Origin: Agathobaculum ammoniilyticum
Lineage (GTDB): Bacteria > Bacillota > Clostridia > Oscillospirales > Butyricicoccaceae
Assembly: GCF_025567315.1 (NCBI RefSeq)
Contig: NZ_JAOQJE010000014.1
Span: 1-64,000, forward strand
DNA length: 64,000 nt
Direction: 5' to 3'
Part shown: positions 26,006-33,792 of the stretch, in pieces
How the letters are laid out: each line of letters opens with the position of its first letter
Position numbering within the stretch: position 1 is the first letter of the stretch
Made by a program: the position numbers and the translations under genes
The notes under the pieces: generated by a model
Told to the model about the DNA's origin: nothing
Database searches by the model: none
What the model saw: the letters and a program-made list of their open reading frames with translations, nothing else

Positions 26006-27196
26006 TTACTTATCCAGCAGGCAGGCGATGCCCGGCAGCTCCAGCCCCTCCAGGAACTCCAGCGAAGCGCCGCCGCCGGTGGAGATGTGGGTCATCTTGT
26101 CCGCAAAGCCAAGCTTTTCAACCGCCGCCGCGGAGTCGCCGCCGCCGATGATGGAAACCGCGCCGGACGCAGCGATCGCCGCCGCAACCGCCTTGGTGCC
26201 GGCCGCAAAGGTGTCGAACTCGAATACGCCCATCGGGCCGTTCCAAACAACCGTGCCAGCGTTCTTCACCGCGTCCGAGAACAGCTCAACGGTCTTGGGG
26301 CCGATGTCCATGCCCATCATGTTGTCCGGCAGTTGGCCTGCCTCGTAAACAACCGGCTCCGCGTCCGCGCCAAAGTGATCGCCGCAAACGGTGTCGATCG
26401 GCAGCAGGAGCTTGACACCCTTATCCTCCGCCTTCTTGATCAGGCCGAGCGCGAGATCGAGCTTATCCTCCTCGCACAGCGAGGTGCCGATCTTGCCGCC
26501 CTGCGCCTTGGAGAATGTATAGGCCATGCCGCCGCCGATAATGACGGTATCGCACTTATCGATCAGGTTGTTGATAACGTTGATCTTGTCGGAAACTTTC
26601 GCGCCGCCCAGGATGGCGACGAACGGACGGGCCGGATCGGAAAGCGCTTTGCCCATGATGGAGATTTCCTTGTTGATCAGGAAGCCGCACACGGCCGGCA
26701 GGTAATCCGCGATGCCGGCGGTGGAGGCATGGGCGCGGTGCGAGGTGCCGAACGCGTCGTTGACGTAGATCTCGGCCATATCGGCAAACGCCTTGGCAAG
26801 CTCCGGATCATTCTTGGTTTCGCCCTTTTCAAAGCGGACGTTCTCCAGCAGGATGGCTTCTCCGGGCTTGACCGCCGCGGCAAGCCGATTGGCGTCCTCG
26901 CCGACAACGTCCTTCGCCAGCTTGACGTCAATGCTGAGCAGTTCGCTCAGGCGCGCCGCGACCGGCGCCAGCGAATACTTCATATTGACCTCGCCCTTCG
27001 GACGGCCGAGGTGCGAGCAAAGGATAACAGCCGCGTTGTGGTCCAGCAGGTACTTGATCGTCTCCAGGGACGCACGGATACGCTTGTCATCGGTGATATT
27101 GCCGTTTTCGTCCTGCGGGACGTTGAAATCGCAGCGAACGATGACCTTTTTGCCATTTACGTCGATGTCTTCGACACTCTTTTTGTTGTACTGCAT
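26006..27196 (-). CDS. pgk: Phosphoglycerate kinase
   Basis: A 396-residue enzyme making ATP from 1,3-bisphosphoglycerate. It shows VIVRCDFNVPQDENGNITDD, the SHLGRPKGE motif, LLENVRFEKGE, AKVSDKINVI, the nucleotide site GPMGVFEFD, and the Gly-rich IIGGGDSAAA / ISTGGGASLEFLEG end. The ATG follows AAGGAGAGG and a promoter lies at 27283-27311. It is the first gene of the operon. Glyceraldehyde-3-phosphate dehydrogenase, often the leading gene of this cluster in Firmicutes, is not upstream; degV occupies that place. Confidence 0.98.
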   Translation of the reverse strand: MQYNKKSVEDIDVNGKKVIVRCDFNVPQDENGNITDDKRIRASLETIKYLLDHNAAVILCSHLGRPKGEVNMKYSLAPVAARLSELLSIDVKLAKDVVGEDANRLAAAVKPGEAILLENVRFEKGETKNDPELAKAFADMAEIYVNDAFGTSHRAHASTAGIADYLPAVCGFLINKEISIMGKALSDPARPFVAILGGAKVSDKINVINNLIDKCDTVIIGGGMAYTFSKAQGGKIGTSLCEEDKLDLALGLIKKAEDKGVKLLLPIDTVCGDHFGADAEPVVYEAGQLPDNMMGMDIGPKTVELFSDAVKNAGTVVWNGPMGVFEFDTFAAGTKAVAAAIAASGAVSIIGGGDSAAAVEKLGFADKMTHISTGGGASLEFLEGLELPGIACLLDK

Positions 27197-27282
27197 AAAA
27201 TATACCTCTCCTTAAGATATAAATATTGCGACACGGATCAAAATCGCGGCGTTCTCTAAAAGAATTCCGCTTCCAAGACCAA

Positions 27283-27311
27283 ATTATACTCGTTTTTCCG
27301 GTATCCCGCAA
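27283..27311 (-). promoter_or_regulatory. Promoter of the glycolytic operon
   Basis: Minus-strand TTGCGG (27311-27306), 17-base spacer, TATAAT (27288-27283). The untranslated leader to the pgk ATG is about 80 bases. No CggR-type operator could be recognised. Confidence 0.65.
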
Positions 27312-27411
27312 GCAAATTTACGAAAAACCTTACATTTTGGCAATCTTTTAGAGGATTTTTGCGTTTTTCCTCAAAATATTGTGAAATATTAAACAATATG
27401 CCCAATCCGGT

Positions 27412-28287
27412 TCAGTTTCGGGCCTGTCCGTAAAACGCGACCGCCAGGGCCTGCGGGCCGGTATTCGTGATAACCGAGGGGCCGATCGGGCTGCGGCAGA
27501 CCTGTTTGAAGCCGATTTCCGTCAGCAGACGCTTTTCCAGCTCGTCGATGCGCTCCGCGGGTACATCACCGTACAGCAGGAGCGCGGTCTGCTTTTCCGG
27601 CTGCTGCACACGGCCGGACACCTTTTTAATCAGGCCCGACACCAGCGCCTTTTCCCCGCGCACCTTGTCGCATACCGTAACCGCGCCGCCGTACACATGG
27701 CTGATCGGCTTGAGCCCGAGCGCTTCCCCGACAAACGCCGCGCCGCCCGAAATGCGGCCCGACCGCTTGAGGTGCGCCAGGCTATACACGCCCAGATAAG
27801 CCTCCACCCGCTTGAGCCGGCTGCGCACCACGCCCGCGATCGCCTCAAAGCTGTCTCCCTGGTCGCGCAGGCGGGCGGCCAGCACGACGATATGCCCGTA
27901 AATATAGGTGTAGGTCGCGGAGTCGATGATCTCGATCCGCATGCCACTTCCATATTCCTCCTCAAACATCGAACGGGCGAGACAGGCGGCCTGACAGGTA
28001 CCCGACCCTTTCCCGTTGATCAGAACGCCCAGCACATGAGTGCAGCCGCGTTCAAACGCGCGCCGGTAGGAATCCAGGAACTGCGCGGGCGTGACCATCG
28101 AGGTTGCCGGAACCTCACGGCTGGTTTGCAGCAGCTTCCAGTACTCCTCGGCGGTGATGTCGTAATACTCGCGGAACGCGCGCCCCTCATGCGTCAGCGT
28201 GATCGGGACGACCTCTATCCCATAGGCATCCACCTGCGCCTGCGGGATATCCGCGGAAGAATCGGTCAGAATGTGTATCTTTTCCAT
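27412..28287 (-). CDS. DegV family fatty-acid-binding protein
   Basis: A 291-residue two-domain protein. The N-terminal domain starts HILTDSSADIPQ and has the TSMVTPAQF segment; the middle has GKGSGTCQAACLAR and IIDSATYTYIYGH, the region that contacts the bound fatty acid, and LAHLKRSGRISGGAAF matches the conserved DegV pattern. In Gram-positive bacteria DegV/FakB proteins present fatty acids to FakA kinase for phospholipid synthesis; no fakA is seen here, so that role is inferred. It follows trmL by 10 bases and is probably co-transcribed with it. Confidence 0.9.
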   Translation of the reverse strand: MEKIHILTDSSADIPQAQVDAYGIEVVPITLTHEGRAFREYYDITAEEYWKLLQTSREVPATSMVTPAQFLDSYRRAFERGCTHVLGVLINGKGSGTCQAACLARSMFEEEYGSGMRIEIIDSATYTYIYGHIVVLAARLRDQGDSFEAIAGVVRSRLKRVEAYLGVYSLAHLKRSGRISGGAAFVGEALGLKPISHVYGGAVTVCDKVRGEKALVSGLIKKVSGRVQQPEKQTALLLYGDVPAERIDELEKRLLTEIGFKQVCRSPIGPSVITNTGPQALAVAFYGQARN

Positions 28288-28297
28288 AAACGCTCCC

Positions 28298-28783
28298 TCA
28301 CTCCTGCGGGAAAGGCCCCGCCAGCCTCAGGTTTTCAAAGCCGGTCTGCCGCAGCGCCTCGAACACGATCACGGCGACCGAGTTGGACAGGTTTAGGCTT
28401 CGCGCGCCCTCGCGCATGGGAATGCGCACGCACCGCTCCGGATGCGCGACGAGCAGGCTTTCCGGCAGCCCCTTTGTCTCCTTGCCGAACAGCAGGTAAT
28501 CCCCGTCCCGATACGCCGCCTCGTGATAGGCGTGCGGCGCTTTGGTCGTGGCGTAAAAATAACGCCCGCCCGGGTTTCGGGCAAAGAACTCATCCAGGTT
28601 TTTATACATACGGACGTCGAGCAGATGCCAGTAATCCAGGCCCGCACGCTTCATCCGCTTATCGTCAATCGCAAAGCCGAGCGGCTCGACCAGGTGCAGC
28701 ACGCAGCCCGTCGCCGCGCAGGTGCGGGCGATGTTGCCCGTGTTCTGCGGGATCTCCGGCTCAACCAGAACAATATGCAGCAT
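28298..28783 (-). CDS. trmL: tRNA (cytidine(34)/uridine(34)-2'-O)-methyltransferase
   Basis: A 161-residue SPOUT methyltransferase that uses S-adenosylmethionine to methylate the wobble ribose of tRNA-Leu. It starts MLHIVLVEPEIPQNTGNIAR and carries the trefoil-knot motifs LLFGKETKGLP and IPMREGARSLNLSNSVAVI. Length is standard for TrmL (also called YibK or CspR). It is the first gene of a two-gene unit with degV, driven by the promoter at 28816-28844. Confidence 0.94.
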   Translation of the reverse strand: MLHIVLVEPEIPQNTGNIARTCAATGCVLHLVEPLGFAIDDKRMKRAGLDYWHLLDVRMYKNLDEFFARNPGGRYFYATTKAPHAYHEAAYRDGDYLLFGKETKGLPESLLVAHPERCVRIPMREGARSLNLSNSVAVIVFEALRQTGFENLRLAGPFPQE

Positions 28784-28815
28784 GGCACTCCCTCATAAAA
28801 ACAAACTACTTTTTT

Positions 28816-28844
28816 ATTGTATGGGATGCACCGTTTTTTTTCAA
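28816..28844 (-). promoter_or_regulatory. Promoter of trmL-degV
   Basis: Minus-strand TTGAAA (28844-28839), 17-base spacer, TACAAT (28821-28816), 33 bases before the trmL ATG. Confidence 0.65.
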
Positions 28845-28865
28845 GCAGTTTACCTGTTTTTCTGC

Positions 28866-28901
28866 AAAAATTATCCCCCGATCCGAAAGATCGGGGGATA
28901 A
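28866..28901 (-). terminator. Terminator of the first sigma/anti-sigma operon
   Basis: Perfect 13-bp stem ttatcccccgatc / gatcgggggataa with loop cgaaa, followed on the minus strand by a T run; 10 bases past the stop at 28911. Confidence 0.9.
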
Positions 28902-28910
28902 ACCGCCACG

Positions 28911-29849
28911 TTATTCCATTTCCGCGTATACGCCGTAGAGATAGCCCTGCTCTTTGGCCTGCTCGTCGGTGAGTACCTCGCCGGTGGGCTGCGGGCCACT
29001 CTCATCGTCCGGATACCATACGCCCAGCTTGCCGGTGTGCAGCGTGAGCGTCTGGGTATCGCTCGTGCCGTCGGCAAAGGTGACGGTGACCGTCAGGGTC
29101 GCGCCGTCGAACTCGTCTATACGGGCGTGCCACGCGTCGCGCAGGTCGGTATCGTCCGCCATATCGACCGGCTGAGGCTCGCCCCAGAAGCCGTAGCTCA
29201 CGTTCGCGTCATAGTCCGCGACAAAGCCGTTCTCCACGCGGTAGCTGGCGTCCACCCACCACCGTTTTTTTTCCGGTTCTGACTGCACCATGATATCGTC
29301 CGCATCCGCTGTGGGCGCATAGGTGCCCATCATGATCGCCTGTACGTCGGCCTCGTTGATTTCCAGCCGCTCGGTCCGGTACAGACCGCCCTTGTCAACC
29401 GACGCGCTGACCGTTTCGATATTGTCGCCCGTCACCCGGAACAGGCAACCGCTGAAAAAACCCTTGGTCGGGCTGTCCGCACCTCCGCCAGCGAAATCAA
29501 ACGCAATCTTGCTGTCTTTCGGCGCGATAGTCTCGCCCGTGTCCGCGGCATAAGCCACGATGCCGAACGAGTTGGCCACCACTCCGGCGACCGCCTCGTC
29601 CGCGCTCTGCCCGCCCTGTATTCGCCACAGGGCCGAGCCGCCCAGAACCACGCCGAACGCACACGCCGCTGCCAAAATGCGTTTTACCATGCCGAAGCTG
29701 CGGCGCGGCGCCGGCGCCAGGTGCTGCGGCGCGGCCTGCCCCTCCCCGCGGCGCTCCTCACGCGCGGCCGCCAGGGTACGCTGCTTCAGCGCCTCCGGCG
29801 CTTTTATGCTTTTCATCTGCTCCCATTCGTTCCGGTTGTTCTTCTTCAT
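28911..29849 (-). CDS. Anti-sigma factor-like membrane protein
   Basis: A 312-residue protein with a cytoplasmic N-terminus of ~52 residues (KSIKAPEALKQRTLAAAREERR), one membrane segment (about 55-72, ILAAACAFGVVLGGSAL) and an extracellular domain. This layout is that of DUF4179/RsiX-type anti-sigma factors that hold an ECF sigma at the membrane. No zinc-binding HxxxCxxC is present, unlike the second anti-sigma in this window. The ATG at 29849 is supported by GGAGGG eight bases upstream and lies 92 bases inside the sigma gene, so translation is coupled. The sensed signal is unknown. Confidence 0.75.
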   Translation of the reverse strand: MKKNNRNEWEQMKSIKAPEALKQRTLAAAREERRGEGQAAPQHLAPAPRRSFGMVKRILAAACAFGVVLGGSALWRIQGGQSADEAVAGVVANSFGIVAYAADTGETIAPKDSKIAFDFAGGGADSPTKGFFSGCLFRVTGDNIETVSASVDKGGLYRTERLEINEADVQAIMMGTYAPTADADDIMVQSEPEKKRWWVDASYRVENGFVADYDANVSYGFWGEPQPVDMADDTDLRDAWHARIDEFDGATLTVTVTFADGTSDTQTLTLHTGKLGVWYPDDESGPQPTGEVLTDEQAKEQGYLYGVYAEME

Positions 29850-30336
29850 CGTCCATTCCCTCCAGATCCAGTTTGAGTTGTTTACGCGCCCGATGGAGCC
29901 GCGTGCGCACGGTTGCCGGCCTGCATCCGACCAGCGGCGCGATTTCTTCCGTCCTGTAGCCCTCTACATAGTGCAGGTGTATCACGGTCCGCAGTTCATC
30001 CGGCAGCCGCGCGACCGCATGCCACAGGTCGGCCTGGTCGGTATCCTCCGGCGCAGCCGCGTCCGGCGCGGCTTCGAGCGGCGCGGTGCGGCGGAACCAC
30101 GCCGAACGCCGCAGGTCGCTGCACCGGTTGAGCGTGACCCGAATCAGCCAGGCCTTCAAATGCTCCTCATCCCGAAAATCAGTCGTGTCGCGCAGCAGCC
30201 GGAGAAACACCTCCTGATAAACGTCCTCCGCATCCGCGCGGCTTCCCATGCGGCACAGCGCCAGCCGGTAAACGGCGTCGCCGCAGGCTTCCATCGCCTC
30301 GCACAGGAATGCGTCGGAGCGCAGCTTTGTTTGCAT
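29758..30336 (-). CDS. ECF-type RNA polymerase sigma factor
   Basis: A 192-residue group 4 sigma factor. Region 2 covers about residues 15-80 (AVYRLALCRMGSRADAEDVYQEVFLRLL, HLKAWLIRVTLNRC) and region 4 about 105-155 (LPDELRTVIHLHYVEGYRTEEIAPLVGC-RPATVRTRLHRARKQL). A polar tail of about 35 residues follows region 4; it is encoded by the 92 bases shared with the anti-sigma gene and may be a by-product of the overlap. It is the first gene of a two-gene unit with an extended -10 promoter. The regulon is unknown. Confidence 0.9.
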   Translation of the reverse strand: MQTKLRSDAFLCEAMEACGDAVYRLALCRMGSRADAEDVYQEVFLRLLRDTTDFRDEEHLKAWLIRVTLNRCSDLRRSAWFRRTAPLEAAPDAAAPEDTDQADLWHAVARLPDELRTVIHLHYVEGYRTEEIAPLVGCRPATVRTRLHRARKQLKLDLEGMDDEEEQPERMGADEKHKSAGGAEAAYPGGRA

Positions 30337-30395
30337 GGCGTCCTCTCCTCCTTTCTGTAAACAACACGTCCCCAGGCAGGGAATTGTTCTCTACC

Positions 30396-30404
30396 ATTAT
30401 AACA
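30396..30404 (-). promoter_or_regulatory. Extended -10 promoter of the first sigma/anti-sigma operon
   Basis: Minus-strand TGTTATAAT lies 60 bases before the sigma ATG and directly after the ribF terminator. It resembles a sigma-A site; an autoregulated ECF promoter was not recognised. Confidence 0.55.
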
Positions 30405-30410
30405 GATTTC

Positions 30411-30446
30411 AAAAAAAGACGGGATGGCAAATCCATCCCGTCTTTT
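30411..30446 (-). terminator. Terminator of the rimP-ribF operon
   Basis: Stem aaaagacgggatgg / ccatcccgtctttt with loop caaat and long A and T flanks, 56 bases past the ribF stop. Confidence 0.9.
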
Positions 30447-30501
30447 CCACCCGCCGCGCGGCGGGCAATTTTATGCCATGCTTCCGTCTCCTGGCGCCCG
30501 C

Positions 30502-31407
30502 TTATTCCGCGAAGTAGGCGCGCGTCTGCCGCACATTCTCCTCGATCGCCGCGCGCAGCTCTTCCGCCGACGCAAACTGCTTTTCCGGCCGCAGGAACTT
30601 ATGCAGCTCGACATGGATCATCCGGCCGTACAGGTCGCCCGCGAAATCCAGCAGGTGCGGCTCGATGGTCGGCGTACCGCTATCCAGGAACGTGGGCTTG
30701 ACGCCGATATTGGTCGCCGCGATGTGGCTTTCCCCGCCCACCAGCACGCGCGTCGCATAAACGCCGTACGGCGGCAGCGCCATCTCGCCCGGCAGACGCA
30801 GGTTAACGGTCGGCACGCCCAACACGCTCGTCCCCACCTTGCGACCATGCTCGACCACGCCGGTCACTGTATACGGATGGCCAAGGAAACGCGCGGCCGT
30901 TTCCATATCGCCCTGGGAAATGAGCTGACGGATATAGGTGGAGGACACCACGATCCCGTCCATCTTGACATCGTCGACGCAGTCGTAGCCGATGCCGGCC
31001 TTTTCACATTCCTCCGCCATACCGGCGGCGTTGCCCCGCCCCTTATAACCAAAGCGGTTGTTCCGGCCGGAAATGATCCAAGCCGCGTGGAACTGCTCGA
31101 TCAGCACCTTATGGATAAAGTCGCGCCAGTCCATATGCTGCATCTTCTCGTCAAAATGAATGAAGATTACCTCGTCCACGCCGCCGAGCTTTTTGATCTC
31201 CTCCCGCCGGTAAGCGTCCGCCGTGATCAGCGGCACCTGGCGCCCCAGCACAACCGAATCCGGATGGACGTCGAACGTGCATACCGCGCTCACGCCGCCG
31301 ATCTGTCTGGCGCGCTCCACCGCGCGCTCCATCAACGCCCGATGCCCCAGATGCACCCCGTCGAAATAACCCAGCGCGATCGCGCGCGGCTTTTGAAATT
31401 CTTGCAT
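30502..31407 (-). CDS. ribF: Bifunctional riboflavin kinase / FAD synthetase
   Basis: A 301-residue enzyme converting riboflavin to FMN and then FAD. The N-terminal nucleotidyltransferase domain (1-~180) has GYFDGVHLGHRAL and the VVSSTYIRQLI motif; the C-terminal riboflavin kinase domain (~180-300) has LGHPYTVTGVVEHGRKVGTSVLGVPTVNL, with the metal-binding PTxN, and GVYATRV. The usual GxDFRFG segment reads SGRNNRFGYKGRG, a small departure. It is the last gene of the rimP operon, 45 bases after truB, the standard truB-ribF neighbourhood. Confidence 0.95.
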   Translation of the reverse strand: MQEFQKPRAIALGYFDGVHLGHRALMERAVERARQIGGVSAVCTFDVHPDSVVLGRQVPLITADAYRREEIKKLGGVDEVIFIHFDEKMQHMDWRDFIHKVLIEQFHAAWIISGRNNRFGYKGRGNAAGMAEECEKAGIGYDCVDDVKMDGIVVSSTYIRQLISQGDMETAARFLGHPYTVTGVVEHGRKVGTSVLGVPTVNLRLPGEMALPPYGVYATRVLVGGESHIAATNIGVKPTFLDSGTPTIEPHLLDFAGDLYGRMIHVELHKFLRPEKQFASAEELRAAIEENVRQTRAYFAE

Positions 31408-31452
31408 GGGAAACCCTCCCTGAAAAAGCGGCCGCTGCCGGCCCGCGTTTTT

Positions 31453-32370
31453 TCATCCAAAATTTTTATAGACAAACAGGCCCAGCCCGCCTTTATCGAG
31501 TGTCCTTACCTGGCCGAGCATCAAAAAACGCGCCCCGTGGTACACGCGGCACAGCGCGCCCGCTGTTTCGGGCATCCCCTGCGCCATGCGCGGGAATACC
31601 ACCGCGCCGCGCGCGATGCGTTCCGCGCCCTCGCCCGTCAGCCGCACAGCCGGATGCAGGGGGAACAGGCTGTCGGTCGGTAGCAAAAGCGTTTGCGCCG
31701 CACCATTCGCCGCCGCGCGCTCGACCTGGCTGAAGCCGCGGCACTCCCGCAGCGTATAGGCGCCCGATCGGGTGCGCGTCAGGCTGTGCATGACCGCCAG
31801 CGTACCAAGCGCTTCGCCCAGGTCGTTGATGAGCGTGCGCACATAAGTACCCTTGCTGACCGTCAGCCGCAGCATGCCCTTCTGGGCGTGCTCGTCAAAC
31901 TCCAGCAGATCGATCGCGTGGACGGTGATGTCGCGCGCCGGACGCTCGACCGCCTTCCCCCTGCGGGCCAGGTCATACAGCTTCTGCCCGTTCACCTTGA
32001 CCGCCGAATACATGGGCGGCACCTGCTTCTGCGACCCAAGGAAGCGGCCTGCCGCCTGCTCGACCGCATCCCGTGCGGCGCAGCGGCCGCTGACCTGCAG
32101 CGTCCCGCCGGTCACATCCTGCGTGTCCGTATTATAGCCGAGCGTAAAGCCCGCGATATATTCCTTATCCTGCGCGGCCGCGAAATCCGCCGCCCTAGTC
32201 GCACCGCCGACAAATACCGGCAGCACGCCGGTCGCCAGTGGGTCGAGCGTGCCGCCGTGGCCGATCCTGCGCGTGTGCAGGATGCCGCGCAGCTTGGCCA
32301 CCACGTCGTGCGAGGTAAAGCCCTGCGGCTTATCCATCAGCAGGATGCCGTTCAGCTCACTGTTTGGCAT
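31453..32370 (-). CDS. truB: tRNA pseudouridine(55) synthase
   Basis: A 305-residue enzyme making pseudouridine 55 in the T-loop of tRNAs. It has GILLMDKPQGFTSHDVV at the start, the catalytic Asp in HGGTLDPLATGVL, the KEYIAGFTLGYNTDTQD segment, VPPMYSAVKVNGQKLYDLARRG, and RTLINDLGEALG. The C-terminal part (SLFPLHPAVRLTGE) is a PUA-like domain. It overlaps the end of nrnA by 14 bases and precedes ribF, consistent with a single operon. Confidence 0.96.
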   Translation of the reverse strand: MPNSELNGILLMDKPQGFTSHDVVAKLRGILHTRRIGHGGTLDPLATGVLPVFVGGATRAADFAAAQDKEYIAGFTLGYNTDTQDVTGGTLQVSGRCAARDAVEQAAGRFLGSQKQVPPMYSAVKVNGQKLYDLARRGKAVERPARDITVHAIDLLEFDEHAQKGMLRLTVSKGTYVRTLINDLGEALGTLAVMHSLTRTRSGAYTLRECRGFSQVERAAANGAAQTLLLPTDSLFPLHPAVRLTGEGAERIARGAVVFPRMAQGMPETAGALCRVYHGARFLMLGQVRTLDKGGLGLFVYKNFG

Positions 32371-33316
32371 GGAACTGCTCCCTCGCGGCGGTCAGGATGG
32401 CGGCTTTCGCCTCCTCCATTCCACAGTCCAAGCTTGCGCCGGCCGCGCGGATGTGGCCGCCGCCGCCGCACTTTTTGCAGATCGCTGCGGCGTCCATCTC
32501 CTTGGTCGTGCGGACGGACACCTTGACCGTCCCGTCTCGGTTTTCAGTCAGTGTAATGCCGATCTGCACGCCCTCAATCTGCCGCGTGAGCGAAGCAATC
32601 GAATCCAGGTCGTCCATATCCGCGCCCGTGCGGTCGATATCCGTGCGCCACAGCAGCGCAACCGCGACCGCGCCGTCCTCAAAGAACTCCATCGTGTCGA
32701 ACACGATGCGCTCCATCTGGAAGCGCGGCATGGATTTGGTCTCAAACAGCACACGGTTGATCTCACCCCCATCGATCCCCGCAGTCAGGCAAGCCGCCGC
32801 TACCGCATGGGTATGCGCGGTCGTGTTGGAAAACTTGAAGCAGCCTGTATCCGTGGACACGCCGATGTAGATGCATTCCGCGATATCCCTGGTGAACCGC
32901 ACGCCCAGCGCGGCCAGCACATCATACAGCACCTCGGCGCAGCCGCCCGCGTCCGGACGGATCAGGTTTTTGGCGCCAAAGCCCGAATTCGAGCGGTGAT
33001 GGTCGATCACCAGATCGACCTTTCCCTTATACTGCTCCGCCGTATCCGGAAACAGCTTTTCCTCCGCGATATCGACGGATACAATATACGCAAAGTTAAA
33101 ATCGCTCGTCGGATAACAAGGTATAATCAGCGGTGCATACCGCTTGGTGATCTCCGGATTCTCCAGAATATACGCGGTCTTGCCGAGCTGCCGCAGCCCG
33201 CGGCACAGCGCCCCCGCGCAACCGGCGGTATCGCCGTCCGGGCGGCGGTGCGTCAGGATCAGGATGTTGTCCGCGCCCTGCAGCGCCGCGGCGGCGCCCG
33301 CAACGTCCACGGTCAT
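32357..33316 (-). CDS. nrnA: DHH-family nanoRNase / pAp phosphatase
   Basis: A 319-residue DHH/DHHA1 phosphoesterase that degrades 2-5-nucleotide RNAs and 3'-phosphoadenosine 5'-phosphate. The N-terminal metal site includes LTHRRPDGDTAG, the VDIAEE strand and DLVIDHHRSN (the DHH motif). The C-terminal DHHA1 domain ends with the glycine-rich GGGGHIRAAG. It overlaps rbfA by 4 bases (ATGA) and truB by 14, so all three are likely translationally coupled. This placement between rbfA and truB is common in Firmicutes. Confidence 0.93.
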   Translation of the reverse strand: MTVDVAGAAAALQGADNILILTHRRPDGDTAGCAGALCRGLRQLGKTAYILENPEITKRYAPLIIPCYPTSDFNFAYIVSVDIAEEKLFPDTAEQYKGKVDLVIDHHRSNSGFGAKNLIRPDAGGCAEVLYDVLAALGVRFTRDIAECIYIGVSTDTGCFKFSNTTAHTHAVAAACLTAGIDGGEINRVLFETKSMPRFQMERIVFDTMEFFEDGAVAVALLWRTDIDRTGADMDDLDSIASLTRQIEGVQIGITLTENRDGTVKVSVRTTKEMDAAAICKKCGGGGHIRAAGASLDCGMEEAKAAILTAAREQFHAKQ

Positions 33317-33684
33317 GCGCGGTCCTCCTCCCCGAGCTTGCCCTCGCTTTTCAGCTCGTGCAGCAATTCCGAGATATGCGCGCCATGCGTGATCGAGTTG
33401 TCCAGTTCAAACACCAGCTCGGGCGCGTAACGGAGCTGTACCTTATGCCCAACCTCGCGCCGCAGCCAACCCGCAGCGGATTTCAGGCCTTTCATGACCT
33501 CTTTCGCCTGCTGCTCGCTGCCAAGCACGGAAATAAAGCACTTGGCATAGCGCAGGTCGTTTGTGACCTCACAGTGTACGACCGAAACCAGCCCGTTCTG
33601 CACCCGCGGGTCCTTGACCGAGCGAATCGCCTCGGCCAGCGCCTTGCGCACCTCTTCCGAAATGCGGTCGATTCGTGTAGACAT
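33313..33684 (-). CDS. rbfA: Ribosome-binding factor A
   Basis: A 123-residue KH-fold protein that helps mature the 30S subunit (16S 5' end). It starts STRIDRISEEVRKALAEAI and contains VKDPRVQNGLVSVVHCEVTNDLRYAKCFISVLG and VQLRYAPELVFELDNSI, the family's conserved parts. A longer in-frame extension exists upstream, but AAAGGAGG before the ATG at 33684 and the family N-terminus select this start. It sits 108 bases after infB, its usual neighbour. Confidence 0.96.
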   Translation of the reverse strand: MSTRIDRISEEVRKALAEAIRSVKDPRVQNGLVSVVHCEVTNDLRYAKCFISVLGSEQQAKEVMKGLKSAAGWLRREVGHKVQLRYAPELVFELDNSITHGAHISELLHELKSEGKLGEEDRA

Positions 33685-33792
33685 GGTGTAACGTCCTCCT
33701 TTGCCTGAGGATGAATGGAAAAATGGCGCGCGGAAAATGAAGCTGCCCCTTACGGCTTCGGCTCCATTCTCCATCGTCCCTTTTCAATTATC

